Positions 1 through 10,425 are shown, counted from the first letter of the stretch. The stretch: DNA of 64,000 bases from Ilex aquifolium (GCA_951799425.1 OX637393.1:3168501-3232500); one strand, 5' to 3'. Notes: generated from the sequence alone by a model not told the origin. Made by a program: numbers and translations.

Positions 1-184
1 CAAAGAAATTTGTTAGTGCATCGCAAAATAATTTGGGGCTATAGATCTTTGGTTGATTCATTTCTAGTCATTAATCACGAAAATAATAAAGTAAAATAAA
101 ATAAACAAAAATATAAAAATATGATTCTAAATTGTATTTTTCAAATACAATACTTACATATTTTTGTTGCTGAAACTCTAATGC

Positions 185-883
185 TCCGTTTGGTAGGAAT
201 GATGGAAAGTAGGAAAGATGGAAAGCAGGAGGGATATACTTTCTATCCTTCAAGGAAGGAAAGTAAGAGGGATACAGTTTCCTTTCGTTGTGTTTGGTTG
301 GATGGATGGAAAGTAAAAATGACTAATTTTTTTTTTTTTTGGTGCTGGCTAAGATTAGGAGTGACAATCGAGTCGTGTCGTGTCAGATTCGTGTTGAGTC
401 ATTACGGGTTTGTGTCTAACATTAGTCAAACTTAAATCAACTCATTTAACTAATTGTGTTGTGTCGAGTTGCGAGTTGACCTGTTTATTTTTTAATTTTT
501 AATTTTTAAATTTTTAAATTTTTAAATTTTTAAATTTTTAAATTTTTAAATTTTAATTTTAATTTTAAAATTTATTTTAAAATTTTTTTAAAAAATATAT
601 ATATAAATACATATTTTATCATTGTATTTTTATATGAAATTAATGTATATATAATATATGTATATATTAAAAGATATATAGACATATAAGATACATCTCA
701 ACACAAATAATTAACTTTTCATCCATTTTCCTTCCGATTTTGGAGGGATTGATTTTAGTGAGTTGGAAGGAAAGTTAATCCATTCACTTTTCCATCCTTC
801 CTACTTTCATTCCTTACCAAACATGATGTTTTATCTATCCCTCATACTTTCCATCCTTCTATTTTTCCATCGTACCAAACGGA
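185..883. mobile_element. Inverted-repeat element, MITE-like
   Basis: The ends are inverted copies of each other: TCCGTTTGGTA at 185-195 and its complement at 873-883, followed inward by GGAAAG-type repeats on the left and CTTTCC-type repeats on the right. A second inverted pair lies inside (about 291-312 against 800-826), so the element may be nested or palindromic. The core at about 487-600 is a run of short TTTTTAAA units. No convincing target duplication was found, so the superfamily is unassigned. It carries no coding capacity. Confidence 0.5.
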
Positions 884-1861
884 TAACAGTATTTTATCTA
901 CTTAATGTAGATCCACTTAATTAGTTACTTTGTGACAATGACCAACGTTGTTGTTTACGATTATATTGTCACAACTGAACTAACGTGATGCACACGATAA
1001 TGCTTCAAACGTTCGACATGCTCCATGGACTTGGGACAATAAACAACCTAAGTTTTTTTTATTTTTTGGCTTAGGAAAAAAAAGGGTTGGGATAAAGGAG
1101 GGCGCTCGAAGACCATCAGATAGACTCTCACTAGTGTGATCATAAATCCTTGACCGCGTTCGTTACGTCTCTCAAAAACAAATCACTCAGTGAGGGGCGG
1201 TCAACCTAAGTGTTGCATGGGGACACGAATATGGTCAAGGACGGAGCCAGAAAATTCTTTTAGGGTGGGCACTGTATATTTTAACAAGCATAATTTTTTT
1301 CTTGTAATTGATAAAAATAAAATAATACATTTATATTTAATTATATCATATTTAATTCTTAAAAGTTCATTAAACTTAAAAGACTAAAATTGCTAAGCAT
1401 AGTAGATACAAATGACAAAAAAAAAACTAATTATATCTTTTTACCAAACAAAGGCTAATCAAAACTATTTAAAATTGATTTCGATGAATTTTTATACGTT
1501 GAAAATCTTGTATTAACTTTATTGTTATTTATATCCACAATTATATTATCACTTAGCTATTTATCATTCATTCAATTACATAATAAAATATATTATCTAT
1601 CATATCGGTGATAATTACTAAAATAAATGTTAAAATTATAAGTAAACTCGTGGATATGTCATACCTTTTTTGGTCATGATTAAAAAATAGGGTGGGCACA
1701 ATTTAATATATTGAAAAAATACTTAAAATATATATAAATAATTTTTTTTTAAAAAAAATTGAGGGTGGGCATGTGCATATCAAAATAAATACCTAATCTG
1801 TTTCACACAACCCTAACTACTACCAATCTGTTTCACACTTCCAAATCTGGGCAAATATCAA
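884..1861. other. Non-coding, transposon-like remnants
   Basis: There is no credible gene. The stretch is AT-rich and contains three copies of the motif GGGTGGGC (about 1263, 1691 and 1764). The first follows GGACGGAGCCAGAAAATT, a phrase common in decayed plant repeats. The element type cannot be settled by eye. Confidence 0.35.
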
Positions 1862-1960
1862 AATAAATACCTGGATGTAGTCTCGAGAGGAGACTCGAAC
1901 TCGGAATCTCTAACTTTATGGAATGGGTTTATGGCCAAGTTGTCTATCCATTGGGTTTAG
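1862..1960 (-). mobile_element. tRNA-derived SINE-like remnant
   Basis: Read on the minus strand there is a B-box-like GAGTTCGAGTCTCC and, upstream of it, an A-box-like TGGCCATAAACCC, in tRNA order. There is no clear poly-A tail or target duplication, so it is a decayed copy or a chance match. Confidence 0.35.
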
Positions 1961-2272
1961 AACTGATAATTCTTCACACAATCTGCGAAAAATACACAAA
2001 GTTAACAAGTTTAGGTTTAGTTTTAGTTTTAGCAGATTTTGATGATAAATGGGCAAACCTACAAGATCTATGAAATAAATGGATCAACACAAATTTATCT
2101 AAACACGACATGCACCCCACTAAATATCGCTTATACGTGTACACAACACCAATTCAATTATACATGATTACAAATGAATCAATTATATGTTGAACAAATT
2201 TCAACACGATATGACTTATACGAATTGAAAATATGACGTGTCATGATTCCATTGATAGTCCTATTTTGAGGT

Positions 2273-2442
2273 TGTTGGAGTTATTTCCTAGTTTGTTAGA
2301 GTTTTCCTTATTTTACATAGTTTGGAGTTATTTCCTAGTTTGTTAGAGTTTTCCTTACCTTATTGTACCTGTATTTTTGACTATATATACGGGGGCTCTA
2401 CAATTGGTTTGTATCCCTTTCTTTCTTCTAAATATTTCAAGT
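2273..2442 (+). repeat. 5' LTR of Copia element
   Basis: This 170-bp LTR starts TGTTGGAG and contains a TATATATACGGGG motif likely to be the promoter TATA region. It abuts the primer-binding site directly. Its last bases are CAAGT rather than the usual CA; the boundary is fixed by the target duplication and by the PBS starting at 2443. Confidence 0.88.
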
Positions 2443-2454
2443 TGGTATCAGAGC
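2443..2454 (+). promoter_or_regulatory. Copia primer-binding site
   Basis: TGGTATCAGAGC is the classic plant Copia PBS, complementary to the 3' part of initiator methionine tRNA. It lies immediately inside the 5' LTR. Confidence 0.93.
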
Positions 2455-2552
2455 ATGGTTTCGATCCAAAATATATTGTAGCACCACAGTAATTTAGTTG
2501 GAGAAAGAATATATTCTTGGATTAGGGTTGCTGATTTTTTGAGGTTCTAAGG

Positions 2553-2640
2553 GCTGTGAACAGTGCCTCGGTACTGTTCACGCGCTGTGAACAGTACCGA
2601 AGTTACTGTTCACACGCTGTGAACAGTGCCGAATTTGACT
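2553..2640 (+). repeat. Short inverted/direct repeat cluster in Copia leader
   Basis: Copies of the ten-base motif TGTGAACAGT alternate with its complement ACTGTTCAC, which would let the leader RNA fold into stacked hairpins. It lies in the untranslated leader downstream of the PBS. Confidence 0.7.
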
Positions 2641-2880
2641 GTTATGGGTATTTGATTTGCAAAGTTGTTGAATTGATTTGTGACGAACTTTGCATTGTTT
2701 GACTGGGTTGTTCTTTTGAAAGTTATGGAATTTGGGTTGTCTAATTGCTGGAATCTGATTTAGCAACTGTTTTCGTTAAAACCCCAATTTGTTGGTTCTT
2801 TGCCTTCGTGCGTCTTCGTGCTTCGCGCTCTTTGTCGTAGTGTCGCAGCTTCTAGACTTTTAAGAGGGGTTGAATCCTCT

Positions 2881-3189
2881 TCTCCGTTGATCTGCTCTTG
2901 ATGCAGTAGATCCATTATTTATATTTACGGGAGCTTTCTGGACCTTCTTTATTTGTCGCTATTGGTCGACTGGAGGTATATTGTTCTCCCTTATTTTATC
3001 TCTCTATTTATTTTAGAGATTTCTTCGTTGATCTGCTCTTGATGCAGTAGATCATTTATTTATATTTCTTGGATTTCTGGGCACCGTGACCTGATTATTT
3101 GGGAGCTTTCTGGACCTTCTTTATTTGTCGCTATTGGTCGACTGGAGGTATATTGTTCTCCCTTATTTTATCTCTCTATTTATTTTAGA
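2881..3189 (+). repeat. Tandem duplication inside the Copia leader
   Basis: A segment of about 138 bp (2881-3018) is repeated at about 3022-3189. It includes GATCTGCTCTTGATGCAG and the stretch ending in TTATTTTAGAG. The second copy carries an extra roughly 30 bp. The duplication lies just upstream of the gag remnant. Confidence 0.8.
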
Positions 3190-3229
3190 GTTGTTTTTCT
3201 GTCACGGGTGCCCTAGTATTATTGTTGCT

Positions 3230-3631
3230 ATGACCACTACCGAGGGATTTGAGACCCCTACTGTTGACACCTCTACCGTTGAGACCTCTATTGGTACTTC
3301 CACCTTTATGTTTGACCAGCGCCGTTAAGGCGCCCCAGACCAGTGCAGACAAGGGGATTCTCGTCAGTGTGATTATTGTGGCCGACCAAGACATCTCAGG
3401 GCTACTTGTTGGAAGCTCCATCCGGAGCTTAAGCCGTCTCCTCGCGGCCGTACTGCTGCTATTGCTGAGATACCACCACCTACTACCGCTGTTTCTGTTG
3501 TTGCTCCTACTGTTCCTCCTTGGCAGAGTGATATGGATGCTATCACATCCCGATTGGATATACTTATGTCCACTCTGACTTCTCAGGGTCTGACTTTTGC
3601 TACTGCCACTACTACAGGACCTGAGTACTAG
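3230..3631 (+). pseudogene. Copia gag remnant with zinc knuckle
   Basis: One frame starting with ATG at 3230 runs to a stop at 3629, broken by an in-frame TAA at 3326-3328. After the break lies a CCHC zinc knuckle at 3368-3409 with the spacing C-x2-C-x4-H-x4-C, followed by WKLHPE, the usual context in Copia Gag nucleocapsid domains. The tail is rich in Pro, Thr and Ser. The upstream capsid domain is absent. Confidence 0.8.
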
Positions 3632-3729
3632 GAGGATTATTATCAGGGGACATGAGAGAGATGAATTTGTCTTTATCTGTTCCTAGCTTGCATGTTAGTA
3701 TTTTACCTAGTTTCTTTGAGAGAATGTTA

Positions 3730-3870
3730 GCAGTGGTATTGTCACTCCATCGTTTGTGGGGATAAGTGATCAGGTTGCAGATGTTTTTATCAAACCTGTC
3801 ACTCTATCCATTTTTCGGGACTCCGTTGTCAAGCTTGGCTTAATTGACATTTTTGCGCCTAGCTTGAGGG
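3730..3870 (+). pseudogene. C-terminal end of Copia RNase H
   Basis: The frame reads SDQVADVFIKPV and then KLGLIDIFAPSLRG, matching the conserved end of plant Copia polyproteins (DQLADIFTK ... KLG followed by LRGSV), and runs straight into the purine tract. It shows that the deletion removed the middle of pol but left its 3' end. Confidence 0.82.
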
Positions 3871-3874
3871 GGAG
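3866..3874 (+). promoter_or_regulatory. Copia polypurine tract
   Basis: GAGGGGGAG directly precedes the 3' LTR start TGTTGG, the usual plus-strand primer position. Confidence 0.9.
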
Positions 3875-4062
3875 TGTTGGAGTTATTTCCTAGTTTGGAG
3901 TTATTTCCTAGTTTGTTAGAGTTTTCCTTATTTTACATAGTTTGGAGTTATTTCCTAGTTTGTTAGGGTTTTCCTTACCTTATTGTACCTGTATTTTTGA
4001 CTATATATACGGGGGCTCTACAATTAGTTTGTATCCCTTTCTTTCTTCTAAATATTTCAAGT
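3875..4062 (+). repeat. 3' LTR of Copia element
   Basis: This 188-bp LTR is nearly identical to the 5' LTR apart from an internal 18-bp duplication near its start. High identity between the LTRs implies a fairly young insertion. Confidence 0.9.
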
Positions 4063-4401
4063 GAGGTCATGGTAAACATATGATATCAATACCTCTGCCT
4101 GACCTTTGTCTTTATTTTTGGAGCTTTTCCTGTAATTTACAATTGAGTCTCTACTTTGTTAGTGAAGCTTCTCAAGTTCTTCTAGGACGGCCCAGCACAT
4201 GATTGGGCCATCGCCATCAACCAAAGTAGAGGTCCATAGAGAAAGATATGCATTCAGATTTAATATTATTATTCAAAAAATACATTGGAATTTACACCCA
4301 AACAAAATAAGTTGCTCACAATGCAATTGACTTGGGCATATAATTCCAAGTAAAACGTCCAATGCTACAACAAATAATCACTTGGAACCAACATGTTCAT
4401 C

Positions 4402-4515
4402 TTTTTTTTGTTTTTTTGGTCAGACATTATTACACGGAGGGGTACGACGAGTTTGAACACGCGACCTTAAGGTCCAACAACGGGATCAGTGACCATTAGG
4501 CCAACCACTAACCTT
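4402..4515 (-). mobile_element. tRNA-derived SINE with target duplication
   Basis: On the minus strand there is an A box TGGCCTAATGG, a B-box-like GTGTTCAAACTC, and a terminal A-run (T-rich at 4402-4417 on plus). It is flanked by 15-bp direct repeats at 4387-4401 and 4516-4530 that differ at one base. This is a well-formed SINE insertion. Confidence 0.82.
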
Positions 4516-4530
4516 ACCAACATATTCATC

Positions 4531-5063
4531 CTTATACATCTCAGCTGCTAAATATTGTTTTGAAGAAGATACCAAAAAGACCGAGTTCAAAAGCATAATG
4601 AACAATTTGTTTTGCATAATCTCAGAATCTCAAATTAATCTTTACTCTAAGCACATTATTAAATTTCTTCCCCCGGACTGCCGGGCCGAAACAACGACAA
4701 CAACAACATTACCTTTTTGGTTTGTGAATTCCAAAGTACATAAATAAAAAACTCCCAAATCTTGTATTTGTCAACCAGAAGAAATCAAAATCAAATTTGG
4801 AGGGCAATTTCAAGTTCTAGGACTTATCGACCAAAAACGCTGTCCTAAAGAAGCTTATTTATTTTATTTTCTACAAAATTGATACAGAATCATTTTTGAA
4901 CCAGATAAGGGTTAGAAGAATAAATCTACAGATGGAAGAACATGCAATTACCACAGCCAAAAAATAGAGGAAAAGCACCAAAACAAATGAAACAGAACAA
5001 GCAGGTGCATCCAAACACTACCATATCAGCATTGTATATATATAAGTTCAGTACTCTTACCAG
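4531..5063. other. Non-coding, upstream of the 5064 ORF
   Basis: AT-rich with no open frame. A TATATATATA stretch at about 5034-5043 sits only about 20 bases before the ORF start, too close for a normal promoter, so the true transcript start or an upstream exon may lie further left. Confidence 0.4.
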
Positions 5064-5990
5064 ATGAATTTGTCACAATCCATGGCGACCACAATGCCAA
5101 AAAAGATGTCCTTAGATGGTGCAGCAGATACCAATTCAGGTGACTCACTCTCCTTCACAAGCCTTGTATGTGTTCAAGACCAGTACTTGAAGTCTCTGTC
5201 AGGACATGTACTCCCACCACCGCTCAAGAATGCCACCCGAACTCGGAAGGAAGACATAGAATTCGAATTTGGGCATTCTCCAGCAGGCTCAATTGCCGAC
5301 AGTCTTGACAAGCATTCCGTGGCCGATGTATTGTTCTCCAATGGTCAGCTTTTACCACAACAAATCCTCTTTCAAGTGAACCAATCTCAAGTGTTTGGGC
5401 ATGCCAGTGCCAAAGGATTGTCGCCACCAACTCACTGCAGTAGCAGGAGAACAACAGGCAATGAGTCAGGCCTCAGCCTATCAGCAAAGAAACCAAACTC
5501 TGAAGTGAGAAACAATGCAAACAAGAAGCAATCTTTTGGTCAGATGTCAAGCCATGTACTCCCACTACCTCCTATTAGACATGTCAGCCGAATTCAGAAA
5601 GAAGACCCAGAATGCGAGTTTGGTCATGGTCCACCAGGCTCACTTGCTGACAGTCTTAACAAGAATTCCAAGGCTGATGCAGTGTTCTCCGGTGGCCACC
5701 TCTTACAACAAGGGGTTCTCTTTCAATCAAATCAATCTCAGGTTTTTGGGCATATCAATTCCAAAGACTTGTTACCATCAGCTCACGGCACTAGCAGGAG
5801 AACAAGTGACAATGAGTTGGCCCTCAGTATATCAGCTAAAAAACCAAACACTGAAATGAGAACAAAAGCAAATAAGGAAGGAGCCACAGGGAGCCAGTGG
5901 TTTGGTCAGAAAATTTTCCGGTCACTTACACATCCATGCAGAGACTGTCGTGCCATCCAGCCAACCCATTCGATGAAAGAACGCAAGTAG
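5064..5990 (+). CDS. Uncharacterised plant protein with duplicated FEFGH/ADxLFSxGxLL domain
   Basis: This 308-codon open frame shows real coding structure: two tandem copies of a roughly 110-residue domain (about residues 48-157 and 164-272, period 116 residues). Each copy has, in order, HVLPxPP, a basic segment, (E)FEFGH, an A/G-rich linker with ADSL, ADxxFSxGxLL, NQSQVFGH and SAKKPN. Both copies stay in frame although their DNA has diverged. The FEF ... AD-[LV]F-xG-LLP layout resembles plant DUF1645 and membrane-associated kinase regulator proteins, but the family is not certain. There is no signal peptide or membrane helix. ATG 5064 is preceded by TACCAG, so the true start could be upstream across an intron. 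A 32-bp direct repeat overlaps the stop codon. Confidence 0.6.
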   Translation: MNLSQSMATTMPKKMSLDGAADTNSGDSLSFTSLVCVQDQYLKSLSGHVLPPPLKNATRTRKEDIEFEFGHSPAGSIADSLDKHSVADVLFSNGQLLPQQILFQVNQSQVFGHASAKGLSPPTHCSSRRTTGNESGLSLSAKKPNSEVRNNANKKQSFGQMSSHVLPLPPIRHVSRIQKEDPECEFGHGPPGSLADSLNKNSKADAVFSGGHLLQQGVLFQSNQSQVFGHINSKDLLPSAHGTSRRTSDNELALSISAKKPNTEMRTKANKEGATGSQWFGQKIFRSLTHPCRDCRAIQPTHSMKERK

Positions 5991-7849
5991 CCTGGAGCCA
6001 ACCCCGTCGATGGAAGGACGCATGTAACGGAGAGGAAATATAATGTTTATGGCCTTCTCTTCTGGTAGCTGATAGAATGGAAAATCCAGAATAACCAGTA
6101 GTAAGGATACAGATGGAATCTCGCCCAGCAAAGAGGTTACAATGACTCCAAACTTTGTATTCCTTCAATTAGATTTTTTAATACCGCAATTTGCCTACTG
6201 CTCATCTCCCCTACTGGAAGTGTGGACTGCACTAACCACGCCATTGACTTGAGCTTGAGTTTCCTTTGCAGTAATTCTATTGCTAACAAATAATAATTTG
6301 AGAAGTATATGATGGCTCGATTACTTGTTAGGCAATTCTGCATCTCCCTTCTTCTACTATTATGTCAGTCAGCTTGTTGTTGGTATGCATCATCAGAAGT
6401 CACAACTGCATATTGAGATGGTGCATCAGAGTTCAAAAATCAAACAACAATACACCAAAGGAAATCATTGAATCTCATTAGATGTGGGAAATACGAAATT
6501 ACAAAGTCTCACTGAACTTTTTTTCTCAACTTGAGCATGTGACTTATGTAGAGATTTATGGCTCATTTTCTTGCATTTTACGGATTGAGTGGAAATATCG
6601 AGATAAAAAACTACACAGGTCTAATTTGGTGCACATCACTCGTAAAATAATATAAATACCTTTAGATGTGACACCTCAGAGTGGGAGAAATTAAGAAGTA
6701 ATGGCAACAGTCCAGTAGCATATAGATTTTTCCTAGATTATCACTCTTTAGCTGCCAAACATTTAAATCTAATCAATCCAAGTTCTCATCCTCCTTTCAC
6801 TCTGTGCTGTGGTGAATGGTAAATTAATTTAATAGGACCTACCAAGAGGACTTGCAACAAATCACGCCAGCCATAAAAATTTACCCAATCTATAAATTTT
6901 CCAATGCCACTCATCAGCTGTCTGTCTACTTAAAGCTAAGAGCGCAAGAAATCAATGAATAACAGCAGCACCCCTACAAATTGTATTCTCATCCAGATTT
7001 GTCAAACCCTTTTACCACCAACCATTAATGGAATTCGCTTAAAATACCCATCAAAATCATGTTCTCCGTATCCTTCCACGTCACATGCTTTTGACTTAGA
7101 TAAGAGAACATGGATAGTAGATCACAAATCTGACAGCGATAATGTGCCCCATTCCATTAAGAACAATGTTTGTCACCTTCCATGTGTCAAATAAAACTAA
7201 GCTATAAGAACAAGAGGCAACAGTTGCACTCCATCAGCTTCCGGAATGGTCAGAAATTGCAATGGTCAAATGTCAATGAATTTTTAACATCACCGAGGAT
7301 CTAATTCTCTTGGTAAGAGAGAGATTCCTTAGTACTCGATACCCATAAAAATATTTTGCATTACAAATGCTCGGCATATGTGCATAAATGCAAGAAAGCA
7401 TAATTGCAAATACTTTTAAATATATAAACAACAATAACAATAGTCTAGTTATATATCAAAAATCCAGCACCCAATATACATATCCCATAACCATCGCATT
7501 CGACAAAATTAATAACGGAACACGAAATCAAATCAAATAAAACGTCATAATTAGGAAAAAGATTGCCATAAAAATATGTTATACCTCATAATTTTGAATC
7601 AAACAAGCTCAACATTGCACCCCAATTGCATGTCACCACAAGAACCAAACCCTGTATATATAGCTTTGTGTATCGGTTGATTTTGAATAATGTTATTATC
7701 TATGTTTTATCGTGTATCATTTGTTTATCTCAAACATTTTGAATTTACCTAATTGTTTTGTGTGCTTATCTCATTGTATTAGTTTAGGGTTAATCTCATT
7801 CTTTGCGTTTATATATATATATAAACGGTCAAACCAAAACATAAATTAC
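5991..7849. other. Non-coding region between two gene candidates
   Basis: No credible exon was seen on either strand. At 6150-7450 there are scattered short open frames with no domain signal. It could contain 3' UTR of the 5064 gene or introns of the minus-strand gene that seems to start at 8108. Confidence 0.35.
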
Positions 7850-8108
7850 CAATTTTCAGTGATTGATTAACACGCCCCGTTCCAATGAACTTCATTGATT
7901 GCTGATAAATCTTCACAACTCCATCATCATCGTCTTCTACTTCTTCTTCGAGCTCTTCTTCTACTTCTACCTCCACTTCCTCTTCAATTTCTTCGTATTC
8001 TTCGTCGTCATCGAAGTCATGGTTGGCTTCGTAAGCTTTACCTTTACTGGCGGATTGGTGATGGCCGTGGAGGTGATCGTCGGCCGGAGGGATGGCGGAG
8101 GAAGGCAT
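7850..8108 (-). CDS. Putative first exon, acidic protein (unidentified)
   Basis: On the minus strand, ATG at 8108 opens a frame beginning MPSSAIPPADDHLHGHH. It is followed by a stretch of about 45 residues that is almost all Glu, Asp and Val, then VVKIYQQSMKFIGTG. The start is GC-rich, as often seen in plant first exons. A possible splice donor G/GTAATTT lies at 7850. Downstream exons were not identified, so this may be a partial gene. The acidic run is encoded by a GAA/GAG repeat and could also be a chance frame. Confidence 0.4.
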
Positions 8109-8700
8109 TTATGTTAGCCAGTATTGTATTATCAGCTTGGTGTTCCTATGGAGAAATTAATGAGACGCAATAAATTAAAATTCACGCATCCCGTGTTTGT
8201 TGGACACCATTACAGGGCGGGGACGAGCGTCTCCCGTCATTGAACTTTTGGATTTCGAATTTGAATCACGTCGTCTCTTTCCCACTCCTTCCTATTCCTA
8301 TATTAATCTCGTCGTTTCTTTCCTACACCACCTAATTAAAAAAAATATTTTATTACACAAATTATAAAAATATTTTTTTTTTTTAATCAAAAAATTATAA
8401 AAATATTGCATGCTATACAAATTGCTAGCTTAATATTTGACTTAGCTGTGACAATATAAAATTCGAGGGTCCAAAATATTCATCCCATTATATGAAATAA
8501 TATTTTTTTTCTTTTTCTTTAATTCTATAATTTTAAATAATTTTTTTTTAAATATATGACTTCAAAAAAATATTAACATATGTATAATATCATATATAAA
8601 CAATATCTGAAATAAAAATTGAATTAAAAATTAATTAATTTAACTTTTGATAAAAATGAGTGAGGTAATAAAAATGAACTAGAAAAATATATGGGGATAA
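8109..8700. other. AT-rich non-coding
   Basis: Only AT-rich sequence with long A and T runs. No feature can be supported. Confidence 0.4.
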
Positions 8701-8803
8701 TTTTTTTTTTTTTGTCACTATTTGAAATTGTTACAGAAGAGGGGACGGTGAAGTTCGAACCCACGATCTAACCAATACCGGCCCAACCTTTAGGCCATTG
8801 CCA
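8701..8803 (-). mobile_element. tRNA-derived SINE
   Basis: On the minus strand there is an A box TGGCCTAAAGG, a B box GGTTCGAACTTC and an A-rich tail (T-run 8701-8713 on plus). The layout matches the SINE at 4402-4515. No clear target duplication. Confidence 0.68.
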
Positions 8804-9001
8804 AGGGCATGCAAATTGGAAGAAAAATAAAATAAACAATAATATATAATTAAAATTTGGAATATAATTTAAATATTCAATATATTTTAATCATTGAATT
8901 AATAGCGAATGTTAACTTTAAACAAAATTCACTATTTATCTAATGTATTTGGTCCTCAAATTAATTGTAACTAGCATTATTGTAAAAATTTTAGAACATA
9001 T

Positions 9002-9567
9002 TGATGATGCACAAATTGGTATTGCGCAAGATCAACAGTCGACTATATGTAGGGGTGCAATTAATAAGCAATAAATAGGCAATCAATGACAAAACAGTAA
9101 ATATAGAGTCAACACAAAAATATATAATGGTTCGGTCCGGGTGACCTACTTCACTCTCGGGAAACGGCAGCGGCGCCCGGAGGTCTTTATTGATGAATAA
9201 AGTAACCGGGAGAATTACAATAGCAAAGGGAGAGAAACTTGGTGTAGAGAGAGACAAAACTCTAGGTGTAGTGTGTGTAGAGGTCTCAAGGTGATGCCAC
9301 TCTATGTGGAGAGGGCTTACATTATATAGGTATGGTGAGGCGGTGACGTGAGGGAGAGGGCACTACTTCTTTGGTAAGTACAATTAAGGTAGGATTTGAT
9401 CTCCATGAGTTCATATCCCGATATTTTTTTTCTCACGTGCTTTTATCTTCCCGGGCTTTTTGGATCCTGTGCTGGGTCGGATTGATAAAGTGTGACTGGG
9501 CCGCGTATTAGCTGACTTGGGCTGAATTGATTTATTGGGCCTGACCCAGTCGATTTTGGGCTCATCA
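9002..9567 (-). repeat. 3' LTR of Gypsy-type element
   Basis: This 566-bp LTR is about 90% or more identical by eye to 12844-13407. On the minus strand it reads TGATGAGCCC..., then CTATATAATGTAAG (TATA region), then CAATAAAG (polyadenylation signal), then GACCGAACC near the U5 end. Confidence 0.9.
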
Positions 9568-9590
9568 TTTGCCCCTCATACCCCAAACTC
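9568..9590 (-). promoter_or_regulatory. Polypurine tract
   Basis: The minus strand reads GGGGTATGAGGGGCAAA immediately before the LTR start TGATGAG. This purine-rich primer places the 3' end of the element on the left. Confidence 0.8.
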
Positions 9591-9682
9591 TAGTAGTGAT
9601 TGGGGGTTAAGGGCATGAGTGAGTTTCTTCCTTTGGGTAGAACAGATTTCTTGTTCCATATGGTGGCTTCCGGGGTCACTTG

Positions 9683-9766
9683 GGTGACGCCTCGGGTTGC
9701 TTTGGTGACGTCTCAAGTCGTTTGGGCGGCGCCTCGGGTCGCTTTGGCGACGCCTCGGATCGCTTG
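9683..9766 (+). repeat. 21-bp minisatellite, 4 units
   Basis: Four consecutive units of the form GGTGACGCCTCGGGTTGCTT, about 80% identical to one another, lie near the element's 3' end. No function is evident. Confidence 0.8.
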
Positions 9767-9788
9767 GGCACTGGTGTTGATATTGACC

Positions 9789-9926
9789 ATTGGGCCTTGG
9801 CACTGGGTATTGATTATTGGGCGCTGGCGCTGGGTATTATTCATTGGGTACTAGCGTTGGGTATTATTCATTGGGCGTTGGCGCTGGGTATTGATCATTG
9901 GGCGCTGACGCTGGGTATTAACCATT
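9789..9926 (+). repeat. 27-bp minisatellite, 5 units
   Basis: Five units start with ATTGGGCGCTGGCGCTGGGT and vary at a few positions. They lie beside the 21-bp array. Open frames across this stretch are repeat artefacts. Confidence 0.82.
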
Positions 9927-9967
9927 AGACGCTGGAGAGGGAAATTGTCATACTCAAGAATGCATAG

Positions 9968-10219
9968 TACAAGCGTCGCATGACCAAGTACTATAACTCG
10001 AGGGTGAAGTCTCGCTCCTTCTTACCCGGAGACCTAGTCCTCAAAAAGGTCATCCTGTCTACCAATGACTCTTGGGAAAGAAAACTGGGACCCAACTGTG
10101 AAGGACCCTACATGGTCACGGAGGTGGTAAGACCGGACACTTACAGAATCTAGAATTTTGAAGAAAAAGTCTTAGCCCATCCATGGAATGCAGAGCATCT
10201 AAATAAATACTACCAGTAG
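9968..10219 (+). pseudogene. C-terminal end of a Gypsy integrase/polyprotein, opposite to its host element
   Basis: The plus-strand frame reads YNSRVKSRSFLPGDLVLKKV, then KLGPNCEGPYMVTEVV, then HPWNAEHLNKYYQ and stop. This is the standard end of plant Ty3/Gypsy polyproteins (GDLVLRKV ... LGPNWEGPYKV ... WNAEHLRKYY). An in-frame TAG at 10151 breaks it. It runs against the direction of the LTRs, so it was captured or inverted. Confidence 0.85.
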
Positions 10220-10425
10220 CCAGGGACAGTGAGTTATAAGTTAGTGGTCATTATTTAGATTATTTACTTTTTATTTTTGTCAATTTTCTTCAAATATTTA
10301 TTTCGAATTATGGAATAAAATTTCACAATGCTTTTTCAAAAGTTGTATTTCTTTCAAGTCCATGAAGTCTTTACAAAAGATTGAATCAAACCTATCAACA
10401 AAAAACGTGAATACAAAGACACCTC

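Larger units (their letters stand above)
2273..4062 (+). mobile_element. Internally deleted Copia LTR retrotransposon
   Basis: This is a complete but short element. The LTRs are at 2273-2442 and 3875-4062, the tRNA-Met-type primer site at 2443-2454, and the purine tract at 3866-3874. A perfect 5-bp target duplication GAGGT flanks it (2268-2272 and 4063-4067). The interior keeps only a gag zinc knuckle and the extreme C-terminal end of RNase H. The rest of pol (protease, integrase, reverse transcriptase) is missing, so it is non-autonomous. Confidence 0.93.

Noticed and set aside
121..435. 104-codon plus-strand frame at the left end
   Set aside because: It runs across the inverted-repeat element and a T-run, and shows no protein-like signal.
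5064..5990. Firm assignment of the duplicated-domain ORF to DUF1645 or MAKR
   Set aside because: Only the general FEF ... AD-LF-xG-LLP pattern agrees. Without a search the family stays open.
7895..8173. Plus-strand Leu/Phe-rich frames opposite the acidic exon candidate
   Set aside because: Shadow of the GAA/GAG-rich minus-strand sequence.
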